Assembly: GCA_023386635.1 (NCBI GenBank)
Contig: JAEWJH010000041.1
Location: 4,655 to 68,654, forward strand
Reading direction: 5' to 3'
DNA from: Pseudomonadota bacterium
Lineage (GTDB): Bacteria; Pseudomonadota; Alphaproteobacteria; Rhizobiales; Xanthobacteraceae
Length of the DNA: 64,000 nt
Below the pieces are notes generated by a model. That model was not told the origin of the DNA, ran no database searches, and saw only the letters and a program-made list of their open reading frames with translations. Positions 51,213 to 61,807 of this stretch are shown one piece after another; position 1 is the first letter of the stretch, and every line of letters starts with the position of its first letter. The position numbers were made by a program, and so were the translations under genes.

Positions 51213-51752
51213 ATGACCAAAGCCGTCACCATCCGCCCCGCCACGCCGGCGGACATTCCCGCCATCACCGCGATCTACGGCGCGTCGGTGCGCACCGGCA
51301 CCGCCTCGTTCGAGCTGGAGCCGCCGGACGAGGCCGAGATGGCAAACCGGATGCAGGCCATCCTCGTTGGCGGATTTCCCTATCTCGCCGCCGACTGCGA
51401 CGGGCGCTTCGCCGGCTACGCCTATGCCGCGCTTTACCGCACGCGGCCGGCCTATCGCTTCACCGTCGAGGATTCGGTTTATGTCGATCCTGCCGTGCAG
51501 CGCCGCGGCGTCGGCCGGGCGCTGCTCGACGCGCTGATCGCGGCCTGCGCGCAGCGCGGCTTCCGGCAGATGATCGCGGTGATCGGCGATTCCCCGAACC
51601 AGGCGCATTCGGTCGCTTTGCATCGCGCCGCCGGTTTCGCCGAGATCGGCCGTCTGCCCGATATTGGCTTCAAGTTCGGGCGCTGGTGCGACAGCCTGCT
51701 GATGCAGCGCGCGCTGGGCGACGGCGGCACGACCGATCCGTCGGATCGCTAG
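51213..51752 (+). CDS. GNAT acetyltransferase (phosphinothricin / methionine sulfoximine type)
   Basis: A 179-residue GNAT of the Pat/Bar/MddA class: TIRPATPADIPAITAIYGAS at the start, GTASFELEPPDEAEMANRM, VEDSVYVDPAVQRRGVGRAL with the acetyl-CoA loop QRRGVG, and NQAHSVALHRAAGFAEIG then GFKFGRWCDSLLMQ at the end. Family members acetylate methionine sulfoximine, phosphinothricin or related amino acid analogues. It starts 18 bases after a terminator, so it needs its own promoter in or before that hairpin. Confidence 0.88.
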   Translation: MTKAVTIRPATPADIPAITAIYGASVRTGTASFELEPPDEAEMANRMQAILVGGFPYLAADCDGRFAGYAYAALYRTRPAYRFTVEDSVYVDPAVQRRGVGRALLDALIAACAQRGFRQMIAVIGDSPNQAHSVALHRAAGFAEIGRLPDIGFKFGRWCDSLLMQRALGDGGTTDPSDR

Positions 51753-51782
51753 CGCATCCTGTTCCGCCTCATGGTTCGAGAC

Positions 51783-51800
51783 GCATCGCTCACGCGATGC
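51783..51800. repeat. Small palindrome in a degenerate interspersed repeat
   Basis: GCATCGC-TCAC-GCGATGC, inside a sequence resembling the TTCGAGACGC/CTCCTC repeats common in Bradyrhizobiaceae-like genomes. It sits between two convergent genes and might also stop transcription. Confidence 0.5.
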
Positions 51801-51813
51801 TCCTCGCCAGAGG

Positions 51814-52791
51814 CTAAGAACGGCGCTTGGGTATGCGCCGCGCAGAGGGCAGCACGGCTCGCGTATCCGAGGCCGTACCGTCGTTCAAATCCTTGGCGGC
51901 CTCGCGCAAACAGAACATCAGCTGCGACGCGGCCGGCGACAATCGCCGCTCCGCCACCGTGACCACACCGACCGCCAGCGGCTCGTGCGGGAACCGCACC
52001 GGCAGCATCGCCAGATCGCCGCGATCGATATCCCGCCGCACCACCGTGAGCGGCAGCGCCGCGATCGCCTCCTGCTCGATCATCAGCGTGCGCGACATGA
52101 GATAGGACGTGGTTTCGACGAACGGCTCAGGATTGGCGAGGCCGTGCTGCGCGAACAGTTGCAGCACCGAACTGTGCACGACGCTGTCCGCCGGCGGCAG
52201 GATCCATCGGCAAGCGGCGAGATCGGCGTAGCTGACCGCCGCCAGCCGCGTCAGCGGATGCCGCGCGCCCGCAACCACCACCATCGGCTCGTGCAGCAGC
52301 ACCTCCTGCGTCAGCCGTTCGCGCGTGTCGATCGGTGCGAGCCGCCCGACGATCATGTCGACCGCGCCGCTGCGCAACTCCTGCACCAGCACGTCCTGCA
52401 CGCCCTCAATGATTCGCACCGGCGCATGGCCGGCGCGTTCGCGCATCAGCCGCAACGCCGCCGGCAACAGCCACGGCAGGCTGACCAGCATGGCGCCGAC
52501 CCGCACCTCGCCGGCATTGCCGTCCGCCACCGCCTCCAGCTCCTCGGTAATGTGCCGCACCTCGGACTGGATGGTCTTGCCATGCGCTACCAGCGAGCGG
52601 CCGAACATGGTGAGGGTCAGACCGCGGGCGCTGCGCACGAACAGCGGCAGACCGAGCAGCTCCTCGATCTCGCGCAAACCCTTCGACGCCGCCGGCTGGG
52701 TGATGTTGAGCGTCGCCGCCGCCGCCGACAGGCTGCGCGCCTCGACGATGGCGTCGATCAGCCGCAGATGCCGCAGCTTGAGCCGGTCCAT
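51814..52791 (-). CDS. LysR-family transcriptional regulator
   Basis: A 325-residue LysR regulator. N-terminal winged HTH (about 1-62): LKLRHLRLIDAIVEARSLSA, AAATLNITQPAASKGLREIE; C-terminal effector domain with LPWLLPAALRLMRERAG and DMIVGRL. It is divergent from an enolase-superfamily gene, and a perfect 16-bp palindrome lies between them, so it is expected to control that gene, the adjacent Bug gene and the aldolase-type gene. ATG at 52791 gives the family start MDRLKLRH; in-frame ATG at 52827 would add 12 residues. Its inducer is unknown. Confidence 0.9.
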   Translation of the reverse strand: MDRLKLRHLRLIDAIVEARSLSAAAATLNITQPAASKGLREIEELLGLPLFVRSARGLTLTMFGRSLVAHGKTIQSEVRHITEELEAVADGNAGEVRVGAMLVSLPWLLPAALRLMRERAGHAPVRIIEGVQDVLVQELRSGAVDMIVGRLAPIDTRERLTQEVLLHEPMVVVAGARHPLTRLAAVSYADLAACRWILPPADSVVHSSVLQLFAQHGLANPEPFVETTSYLMSRTLMIEQEAIAALPLTVVRRDIDRGDLAMLPVRFPHEPLAVGVVTVAERRLSPAASQLMFCLREAAKDLNDGTASDTRAVLPSARRIPKRRS

Positions 52792-52835
52792 GATCCGGCG
52801 GGAACGGGAGGGGTCGGATCGCGCCATCCCACACC

Positions 52836-52851
52836 ATAACCATATGGTTAT
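52836..52851. promoter_or_regulatory. Perfect 16-bp palindrome, candidate LysR binding site
   Basis: ATAACCATATGGTTAT is fully self-complementary. It lies 45 bases before the LysR start and 83 bases before the divergent enzyme gene. Palindromes of this kind with T-N11-A features are usual LysR recognition sites. It shares ACCAT/ATGGT words with the PadR-type sites near the left end, but with arms in the reverse order and no spacer. Confidence 0.6.
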
Positions 52852-52934
52852 AGGCTGGCGAGCAGATTTCATGCCGCCGGGCCGCCGGCCTCGCGTATCC
52901 TGAGCGAAAGCCTCCGTCAGCAGCAAGGATCGCC

Positions 52935-54023
52935 GTGCCGAAAATCAGCGGTTTTTCAGTCATTCCCGTCAGCCTTCCGGACGAGGATCCGGAGTGGAAA
53001 TTCGCCGGTCAGAACTATCCGAAGTGGGATGCCTGCATCCTCGCGCTGAAGGCGGACGATGGAACGGTTGGTTATGGCTACGCCGCCGCCTTCACCCATC
53101 TCGGCGCCACCAATGCGGCGGTGGAGAGCGTGCTCAAACGCCTGGTGCCGCTGATCGTCGGCCGCGACTGCCTCGCGATCGAGGAGAACATCCGCATCAC
53201 CGACAAGGGCATCACCGCCAACCACCCGGCGAAGTCCGGCATCGACTGCGCGCTGCACGATCTCGCCGCGCGCGTGCTCAAGGTGCCGATGTATCACCTG
53301 TTCGGCGGCAAGGTGCGCAACAGCATTCCGGTCTGCCGCATGCTCGCCTTGAAGAATCCCGAGCAGACCGCCGAGAAGGCGCGCGCCCGCGTCGACGAAG
53401 GCTATCGCTGCCTGAAGATGAAGGTCGGCGGCAACGTCGCCGACGACGTCGCCCGCGTGCGCGCGGTGCGACGCGCGATCGGCGACGACATCCGCCTCAC
53501 CGCCGATCCGAACATGTCCTATTCGGCCAAGGACGCGATCGCATTCGTCGAGCGCGCCGCCGAATTCAACATCGACATGATCGAGCAGCCGGTGCGCGAG
53601 TTCGATCTGGAGGGCCTTGCCACCGTGACGCGCGGCGTCTCCATCGCCGTCGAGGCGGATGAGAGCGCGTTCTCGCCGCAGAGCACGTTCACGCTGGCGT
53701 CGCGCCGCATCGTCGATGCGGTGAGCATGAAGATCACCAAGATGGGCGGCCTGCGCAAAGTGCTCGCCGCCGCCAAGGTATGCGAGGCGGCGGCCATCGG
53801 CTGCCGCATGGGCGCCACCGTTGGCAGCCGCCTGCTCACGGCCCACGCGCTGCATCTGTGCGCGGCGCTGCCGCATCTCACCTATCCGAGCGAACTCGCC
53901 GAATTCCAGCACGTCATGGAAGACCCGTTCGAGGGTCTGACGGTGAAGGACGGCGAGATCGTCATTCCCGACGACATCGGCCCCGGCGTCAGCCTCCGCA
54001 AGGACATCGCATGGGCCGCATGA
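52935..54023 (+). CDS. Enolase-superfamily enzyme (mandelate racemase / muconate lactonizing type)
   Basis: A 362-residue protein starting with GTG (AAGGA 7 bases upstream). The capping domain is at the N-terminus; the barrel carries CLKMKVGGN (Lys pair), LTADPN (metal Asp), MIEQPV (metal Glu), AVEADES (metal Glu) and SMKITKMGG (second base Lys), the muconate-lactonizing-enzyme arrangement. The enzyme should abstract a proton alpha to a carboxylate; cycloisomerase, racemase or dehydratase activity cannot be told apart. It heads a catabolic operon: this gene, a Bug binding protein, and a DHDPS-family enzyme. Confidence 0.88.
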   Translation: MPKISGFSVIPVSLPDEDPEWKFAGQNYPKWDACILALKADDGTVGYGYAAAFTHLGATNAAVESVLKRLVPLIVGRDCLAIEENIRITDKGITANHPAKSGIDCALHDLAARVLKVPMYHLFGGKVRNSIPVCRMLALKNPEQTAEKARARVDEGYRCLKMKVGGNVADDVARVRAVRRAIGDDIRLTADPNMSYSAKDAIAFVERAAEFNIDMIEQPVREFDLEGLATVTRGVSIAVEADESAFSPQSTFTLASRRIVDAVSMKITKMGGLRKVLAAAKVCEAAAIGCRMGATVGSRLLTAHALHLCAALPHLTYPSELAEFQHVMEDPFEGLTVKDGEIVIPDDIGPGVSLRKDIAWAA

Positions 54024-54052
54024 TGAGCTTCAACCCGCACGAGGAGAACCGC

Positions 54053-55066
54053 ATGTTCCGTCTCACGTCAGGTCACCTTTCCCCTCGCCTGCCGCGCCGC
54101 GCGATACTCGCGGCCGGAGCCGCCGTGCTGGCGCTCGGTCTGATCGGACCCCGCGGCCCGGCAGCGGCGCAAGACGGCATCGTCCGCATGGTGGTGCCGA
54201 TGGCCGCCGGCGGGCCCGCCGATTTCGTCGCCCGCACCATTTCGGAAAAGCTGCGCGAGAAGCTCGGCGCCTCCGTCATCATCGAGAACAAGCCGGGAGC
54301 CAACGGCGCGCTCGGCGGCATGGCGGTGGCGGCGGCGCCGCCGGACGGCAAGACGCTGCTGTTCGCGACCTCGGGCCTGCTCACCATCACGCCGACACTG
54401 GAGCAGAAGAGTAATTTCAATCCGGCGACCGATCTGACGCCGATCACCAATGTCGTCGTCAACGGCACGGCGCTGGTGGTGCGCGCGGATCATCCCGCCA
54501 ACAACATCGCCGAACTGGTCGCGATCTCGAAGAAAGGCCCGAAGCCGGTGACGCTCGGTTCGGCCGGTTTCGGCAACATTCTGCATCTCTATGTCGAGGT
54601 GCTGAAGGACGCGACCAAGACCGATATCCTCCATGTGCCGTATCGCGGCGTCGCGCCGGCGATGACCGACGCGCTCGCCGGGGTGATCGACGGGCTGTTC
54701 GCCGATCTTCCCGCCTCGCTGCCGCAGATCAAGAGCGGCAAGATGAAGGCGCTCGGCATGGTCGGCGAAGCGCGCAGCAAGGCGGCGCCGAATATTCCGA
54801 CCATCGCCGAGCAAGGCTATCCGGGCGTGACCGGCGCGAGCTGGTTCGGCCTGTTCGGCCCGCCGAAGATGGACCCCAAGGTCGCCAGCGAAGTCGCCGC
54901 CAAGGTCGCCGAAGTGCTGCGCGATCCGGAGATCGTCGCCAAGTTCGAGGCGGTCGGCGCGACGCCGACGCCGACCACGCCGGCGGACTTTGCCAAGCGG
55001 ATCGAGCAGGACCGCGCGCACTGGGCGCGGGTCATCAAGGAACACAATATCCATCTCGAAAAGTAA
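54053..55066 (+). CDS. Bug-family periplasmic substrate-binding protein
   Basis: A 337-residue binding protein. A twin-Arg-like signal RLPRRAILAAGAAVLALGLI ends near AAAQ; the mature protein has IVRMVVPMAAGGPADFVART, ENKPGANGALGGMAVAAAPP and VPYRGVAPAMTDALAGVIDG. GAGGAGAACCGC before the ATG at 54053 fixes the start; a longer frame through the upstream gene is rejected. It is 29 bases after the enolase-superfamily gene, so its ligand is probably that enzyme's substrate or precursor. No TctA/TctB in the window. Confidence 0.9.
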   Translation: MFRLTSGHLSPRLPRRAILAAGAAVLALGLIGPRGPAAAQDGIVRMVVPMAAGGPADFVARTISEKLREKLGASVIIENKPGANGALGGMAVAAAPPDGKTLLFATSGLLTITPTLEQKSNFNPATDLTPITNVVVNGTALVVRADHPANNIAELVAISKKGPKPVTLGSAGFGNILHLYVEVLKDATKTDILHVPYRGVAPAMTDALAGVIDGLFADLPASLPQIKSGKMKALGMVGEARSKAAPNIPTIAEQGYPGVTGASWFGLFGPPKMDPKVASEVAAKVAEVLRDPEIVAKFEAVGATPTPTTPADFAKRIEQDRAHWARVIKEHNIHLEK

Positions 55067-55109
55067 CGAAATAACGCTATTATCCGACCGATCCTTGAAA
55101 GGAACAGCC

Positions 55110-56084
55110 ATGAAATACAGCAAGAAGGATGCCAAGGCTTACGCCCAGGCCAACATGAAAGGCGTGTGGGCCGCCGCGTTGACGCCGATGAAGCAGGACT
55201 TCGCCATTGATGAGGCGGGCTTCCGCTCGAACCTGCGGCATTGGGCCGACGACCTGAAGATCGACGGCGTGTTCGTCGCCGGCAAGCAGGGCGAGTTCTT
55301 CTCGCTGTCGCTCGACGAACGCAAGAAGCTGTTCGACATCGCCGCCAGCGAACTCGGCGGCAAGGCCGGCACCATCATGTCCTGCTCCGACCAGAACATG
55401 GACACGGTGCTCGAACTCGCCAAGCATGCGCAGAAGTGCGGCGCCGACTACATCGTGGTGCACGCGCCGATCCTGCACTTCACCCACAAGCAGGACGAAA
55501 CGCTGTACGCCTACTACAAGTATCTCAGCGACAATCTCGACATCGGCATCGCCATGTGGAGCCACCCGGACTCGGGTTACCTGATGACGCCGCAGACCTG
55601 CGCGCGCATCGCCGATCTGCCGAACATCGTCGCGATCAAGTATTCCGTGCCGCGCGAGATGTATATCGAGCTGACCAACCTGACCAAGGGCAAGCTGATC
55701 GTCTCGACCGCGTCGGAAGAAGAGTGGTTCGACAACATCGTCGAGCTCGGCTGGCAGCTCTATCTGTGCTCGTCGCCGCCCTATCTGCTGCAGACCAAGA
55801 ACGACCTGCGCATGCGCCAGTACACCGACCTCGCCATGGCGGGGAAGGTCGAGGAAGCGCGCAAGATCCGCGACAGCCTCGAGCCGGTGCGTCAGGCACT
55901 GCGCAAGACCCGTCCGGCGGAGAAGCCGCAGGCGCAGCAGAAGTACTGGCAGGAACTGCTCGGCCAGGCTGGCGGTCCGGTGCGCCGTCCGATGCTGCAG
56001 CTCACCGATGCGGAGCGCACCGCGATCCGCGCCGCATTCGAGACCTGCGGGCTGAACACCTCGGCGAAGGCCAACGCCGCGTAA
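55110..56084 (+). CDS. DHDPS/NAL-family aldolase or hydratase
   Basis: A 324-residue class I aldolase of the dihydrodipicolinate synthase family. KGVWAAALTPMKQDFAIDEA starts the barrel; GVFVAGKQGEFFSLSLDERK is the substrate-carboxylate loop region; VAIKYSVPREM contains the Schiff-base Lys. The usual Tyr of PYY is replaced by VHAPILHF, so it is not a true DapA and may be a hydratase-aldolase or sugar-acid enzyme. Third gene of a catabolic operon. AAAGGAACAGCC before the ATG at 55110 gives a good ribosome-binding site. A strong terminator follows. Confidence 0.86.
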   Translation: MKYSKKDAKAYAQANMKGVWAAALTPMKQDFAIDEAGFRSNLRHWADDLKIDGVFVAGKQGEFFSLSLDERKKLFDIAASELGGKAGTIMSCSDQNMDTVLELAKHAQKCGADYIVVHAPILHFTHKQDETLYAYYKYLSDNLDIGIAMWSHPDSGYLMTPQTCARIADLPNIVAIKYSVPREMYIELTNLTKGKLIVSTASEEEWFDNIVELGWQLYLCSSPPYLLQTKNDLRMRQYTDLAMAGKVEEARKIRDSLEPVRQALRKTRPAEKPQAQQKYWQELLGQAGGPVRRPMLQLTDAERTAIRAAFETCGLNTSAKANAA

Positions 56085-56110
56085 GCAGCGCGCGACACGC
56101 GATAACGACA

Positions 56111-56140
56111 AAGGCCGCCGGTTTTCCGGCGGCCTTTTTT
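56111..56140 (+). terminator. Rho-independent terminator of the catabolic operon
   Basis: AAGGCCGCCGG/CCGGCGGCCTT with a TTTT loop and a TTTTTT tail, 27 bases after the aldolase stop. Confidence 0.93.
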
Positions 56141-56169
56141 GTTCGTTTGGATGACTGTTTCTTTCCGTC

Positions 56170-56251
56170 ATGGCCGGGCGAAGTCCCGGCCATCTCAGCA
56201 AGATGAGCACGATGCCCCCCTAAGCGGGATGCCCGGGACACGCCCGGGCAT
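56170..56251. repeat. Two intergenic palindromes
   Basis: ATGGCCGGG-N6-CCCGGCCAT at 56170-56193 and ATGCCCGGG-N5-CCCGGGCAT at 56229-56251, separated by 35 bases. They lie between the terminator of the catabolic operon and the convergent DUF2794 gene, and belong to the same interspersed family as those at 38280, 43972, 44032 and 49989. Confidence 0.78.
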
Positions 56252-56268
56252 GACGGGATCTCGAGTCT

Positions 56269-56646
56269 TTACCGCGTCACCAGCCGGATCGATTTGTCGA
56301 GCACGCGCAGCACGCGATCGAGATCGTGGCCGCGGCGCAGAATGAGCCCGGTGGCGGAGATGGCGCTATAGGCGCCCTGCTTGCGCGCCAGCCGCGGGTC
56401 CTTCTCGATGCGATAGATCGGCACTTCCGACGCGCGGCGGAAGATCGAGAACACCGCGCGGTCTTTCAGGAAATCGATGGCGTAGTCGCGCCACTCGCCG
56501 GCGGCGACCATGCGCCCGTAAAGCCCGAGGATGCGGTCCAGCTCGCGACGATTGAACGTCACCTGAGCGGGAACAGTGGGAGCGGCGCCGGGAAACGGCC
56601 GCACGCCCCCGGAAAGCTGACTCGGCTCACCTTCACCGAATGCCAT
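56269..56646 (-). CDS. DUF2794-family protein
   Basis: A 125-residue protein. VTFNRRELDRILGLYGRMVA, GEWRDYAIDFLKDRAVFSIF, RRASEVPIYRIEKDPRLARK and QGAYSAISATGLILRRGHDL are the conserved blocks of DUF2794, an alphaproteobacterial family of unknown function. No signal peptide or membrane helix. ATG at 56646 is chosen; an in-frame ATG at 56673 would add 9 residues. Confidence 0.86.
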   Translation of the reverse strand: MAFGEGEPSQLSGGVRPFPGAAPTVPAQVTFNRRELDRILGLYGRMVAAGEWRDYAIDFLKDRAVFSIFRRASEVPIYRIEKDPRLARKQGAYSAISATGLILRRGHDLDRVLRVLDKSIRLVTR

Positions 56647-56919
56647 CGGCGCCTCCGTCTGACAGAACCGCATGATCGCCCCGCGTCACGGCGCGAGCAA
56701 GCACGAAACAACCCCTCTCGCGTGCGATCGGCGGCATCATTCATGACATGGGAGCCGGTGCTCGCCCCGGCAAGGCGCATCGTCCTTGGCAAACCGCGGC
56801 AAAACGCGCGATTTTCGCGCGAAACCGCGATCACGCCGACGTTATAGGGATCACATTCATGCCCAATTTCGGTCAAGCCGGCGTCACCCTGAGGGACGAT
56901 AAAGCGACAGTTGCCTAAG

Positions 56920-57069
56920 GCTCGGACGGTCGGGCTCCGGATTCCTCAGCCCCCCAGCCCCCTGGAGTTCGGTCTGTCCGAGCTGATGGCACGAGTGATT
57001 TGTTCGTTCCGCGTATTACGGTTCAATCCCCAAGACTTTCACGGGCCGGTTTTCACCGGCCCGTTTTTT
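56920..57069 (+). ncRNA. Candidate structured small RNA ending in a terminator
   Basis: GCTCGGAC at 56920-56927 pairs with GTCCGAGC at 56976-56983; the stem continues with 13 more pairs (four of them G-U) and two single-base bulges up to a 20-base C-rich loop. About 57 bases later, ACGGGCCGGT-TTTC-ACCGGCCCGT followed by TTTTTT is a textbook terminator on the same strand, although no protein gene precedes it on that strand for over 0.9 kb. A transcript of about 150 nt is therefore plausible. I do not recognise an Rfam family; it lacks the landmarks of SRP, tmRNA and RNase P RNA. Confidence 0.4.
57041..57069 (+). terminator. Rho-independent terminator without an upstream protein gene
   Basis: A 10-bp perfect stem (ACGGGCCGGT/ACCGGCCCGT) with a TTTC loop and a run of T. 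The nearest protein gene on this strand is the aldolase, which already has its own terminator at 56111-56140. Confidence 0.88.
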
Positions 57070-57205
57070 ATGGTTGTGGCGGCGCTCGAACGCTTCTCGC
57101 ATGTTATCGCGCTGCTAGCGTGGGTCCCGATGACCCTCTCCTCCTGCGCGGGAGAAGGTTGCAGCGTGCGCGCGCAACAGCACGCCCAATAATTTGCGAA
57201 TGAAG

Positions 57206-57979
57206 CTACGGCAGCGGCGCGAGCGCAGCGCCGATGATCGGGCCGGGCTCGCTCGCGGAGCCGCGCTGCACCAGCACCGCGACCGCGTCGATCTCAGCAT
57301 CGCCATTGGTGACGCTCGCCTTCGGCAACGAATAGGACACCGGCTGGCCGGTCCAGTCGCCGAGCTTCACCCAGCGCCGCACCACGTTGTGATAGACGAT
57401 GCTGTGGCCGTTGTTCTCGCCGCGGCCGATGGTGACATGCACCTTGCGGCTGATCGGGCAGAGCCAGATTTCGCCGAGCACGGAATTCGCTGCCGCAGCC
57501 TCTTTCGCCGCCGTCGTCGTGATGCTGACAGCGCCGTCCTTGACCGCGACCTGCACCGGAACGGTGAGCGCGCCGCTGTCGCGCGATTTGGTCAAGGCCT
57601 GTTCGATCGCCGCCTTGTCGCTGCCGAGCGCATAGACCGAACCGCTGATCACCGCCTGCGGCGTGAACACTTCGCGGTCGCCGCGCGTCTTGGAATAGGC
57701 GCGCTGCCGCTTGGTGTGGCCGCGCAGCGCGAGCGTGTCCTTCCAGCCAAGATAGTCCCAGTAATCGACCGGCAGGCTGAGCGCGACCAGCGAAGGGTCG
57801 TCGGCCAGTTCGCCGAGCAATTTGTCCGCCGGCGGGCAGGATGAACAGCCCTGGCTGGTAAACAGCTCGACGACACCCCGTACTTCGCCCGCCTGCACGG
57901 CGGACGCCACCATCACGGCGGCGCCGGCAAGCAGGGCAAAGGCGAAGCGAGGCAAAGACGGCAACGGAGCAGCCTCCAT
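57206..57979 (-). CDS. DUF1223-family thioredoxin-like exported protein
   Basis: A 257-residue exported protein. A signal peptide (FAFALLAGAAVMVASAVQAG) precedes VVELFTSQGCSSCPPADKLL, a thioredoxin-fold motif with CSSC; LPVDYWDYLGWKDTLALRGH, TKRQRAYSKTRGDREVFTPQ and VISGSVYALGSD are standard for DUF1223. A redox role in the periplasm is plausible, close to the cytochrome c maturation genes, but no reaction is known. ATG at 57979 is preferred to an upstream TTG. It is downstream of acnA on the same strand. Confidence 0.87.
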   Translation of the reverse strand: MEAAPLPSLPRFAFALLAGAAVMVASAVQAGEVRGVVELFTSQGCSSCPPADKLLGELADDPSLVALSLPVDYWDYLGWKDTLALRGHTKRQRAYSKTRGDREVFTPQAVISGSVYALGSDKAAIEQALTKSRDSGALTVPVQVAVKDGAVSITTTAAKEAAAANSVLGEIWLCPISRKVHVTIGRGENNGHSIVYHNVVRRWVKLGDWTGQPVSYSLPKASVTNGDAEIDAVAVLVQRGSASEPGPIIGAALAPLP

Positions 57980-58120
57980 CAAGGCACTGTGCAAGGTGCG
58001 CTACTGATAGGCCGCCCCGGCTTCACCCGCCAGTCACGAGCGGGTGAGAGGAAGCCGCATCCGGCTACCGGGCGCAGAAGGCAAAGCCGGCGACGACAAG
58101 CGTCGCCGGCTGCTGGCGGC

Positions 58121-60841
<2,721 letters not shown>

Positions 60842-61165
60842 GAGGTAAAATCCTGGGTTCGGTTGCATACCCGGGCGGCGGAAAGGTCGTCCAAGCTGTT
60901 GCCAAAGCCGATGGTTTAAGGCTCTGACATCTGCCCGCTGAGCGGCATCGGGACCGGTGGCGCCGCGAACGCCCGGCTTATAAGGTCTTTTCATTCCGGA
61001 CGCCATATCACCCCGCCCTATCAACATGATGCGCCGCTTTTCAGAACAGCTATCGACAGCGCGTTTCCGCCGGCCATGCGCCGGCGCATGGACCGCATGT
61101 GTCATGATCAGGCATCGCCGGGACGGGCATGACGTGAACGGGCGCACCTTGGGCGGATTCGGCTG
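60842..61165. other. Divergent promoter region between acnA and ccmA
   Basis: About 320 bases with no supported gene of its own. It should carry the acnA promoter (leftward) and the ccm promoter (rightward). No clear operator palindrome or sigma70 boxes could be fixed. Confidence 0.45.
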
Positions 61166-61807
61166 ATGCGGCTGGTGGCGGACAATCTGGCCTGCCGGCG
61201 GGGCGGCCGCCTCGTGTTCACCGGCGTGAGCTTCACGGCGGCCGCCGGCGAGGCGCTGCTGGTGACCGGCCGCAACGGCGCCGGCAAATCGACCCTGCTG
61301 CGGCTTTTGGCCGGGCTGCTGCCGCCCGCCGCCGGCCGCCTCGGCTGCGAGGGCGGGGACCCCGAGCGCAGCGTCGGCGAACAGGCGCATTATGTCGGGC
61401 ATCTCGATGCCCTGAAGCCGGGGCTGTCTGTCCGCGACAATCTGGCGTTCTGGGCCGCGTGGGGTGGCGCTGATGACGCCCAAATGGACGCCCGAGTCGA
61501 TCCCGCGCTGGCGGCTCTGACGCTGCACAGCCTCGCCGACCTCCCCGCGGCTTACCTCTCGGCCGGGCAGCGACGGCGGCTCGCGCTCGCCCGCCTCGTC
61601 GCCGTGCGCCGGCCGATCTGGCTGCTGGACGAGCCGACCGCCGCACTCGACGTCACCGCGCAGGCGGCGCTGGCGCGGCTGATGCGCGATCATCTGACCG
61701 GCGGCGGACTGATCGTCGCGGCGACCCACGGGCCGATCGGCCTCGAGGCGACCCGCGAGTTGCGGATCGGCGCGCCCACAGAGGTGGCGGCGGAGATTCC
61801 GGCATGA
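61166..61807 (+). CDS. ccmA: Haem exporter ATP-binding protein CcmA
   Basis: A 213-residue ABC ATPase: Walker A TGRNGAGKSTLLRLLAG, signature YLSAGQRRRLALARLVAV, Walker B IWLLDEPTAALDV, and ATHGP in the H loop position. It powers the CcmABCD complex, which releases haem-loaded CcmE during cytochrome c maturation. Its stop overlaps the ccmB start (ATGA). Start ATG 61166. Confidence 0.95.
   Translation: MRLVADNLACRRGGRLVFTGVSFTAAAGEALLVTGRNGAGKSTLLRLLAGLLPPAAGRLGCEGGDPERSVGEQAHYVGHLDALKPGLSVRDNLAFWAAWGGADDAQMDARVDPALAALTLHSLADLPAAYLSAGQRRRLALARLVAVRRPIWLLDEPTAALDVTAQAALARLMRDHLTGGGLIVAATHGPIGLEATRELRIGAPTEVAAEIPA

Larger units (their letters stand above)
56674..57205. other. Intergenic region with a possible RNA gene
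   Basis: About 530 bases with no convincing protein gene (a frame at 56859-56918 encodes only 19 residues). The right half holds a long stem-loop (56920-56983) and a strong terminator (57041-57069), annotated separately as a possible non-coding RNA. Part of the left half should be the DUF2794 promoter. Confidence 0.55.

Noticed and set aside
3701..52851. Treating the palindrome at 52836-52851 as a fourth PadR site
   Set aside because: It contains ACCAT and ATGGT, but in reversed order and without the eight-base spacer, and it lies at a LysR gene; a LysR site is the better explanation.
56859..56918. 19-codon frame before the candidate RNA
   Set aside because: Too short and without a ribosome-binding site; not supported as a leader peptide.
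60842..61729. Extension of the acnA frame to 61729
   Set aside because: The extra 296 codons lie antisense to ccmA and have no aconitase similarity; the family start is at 60841.
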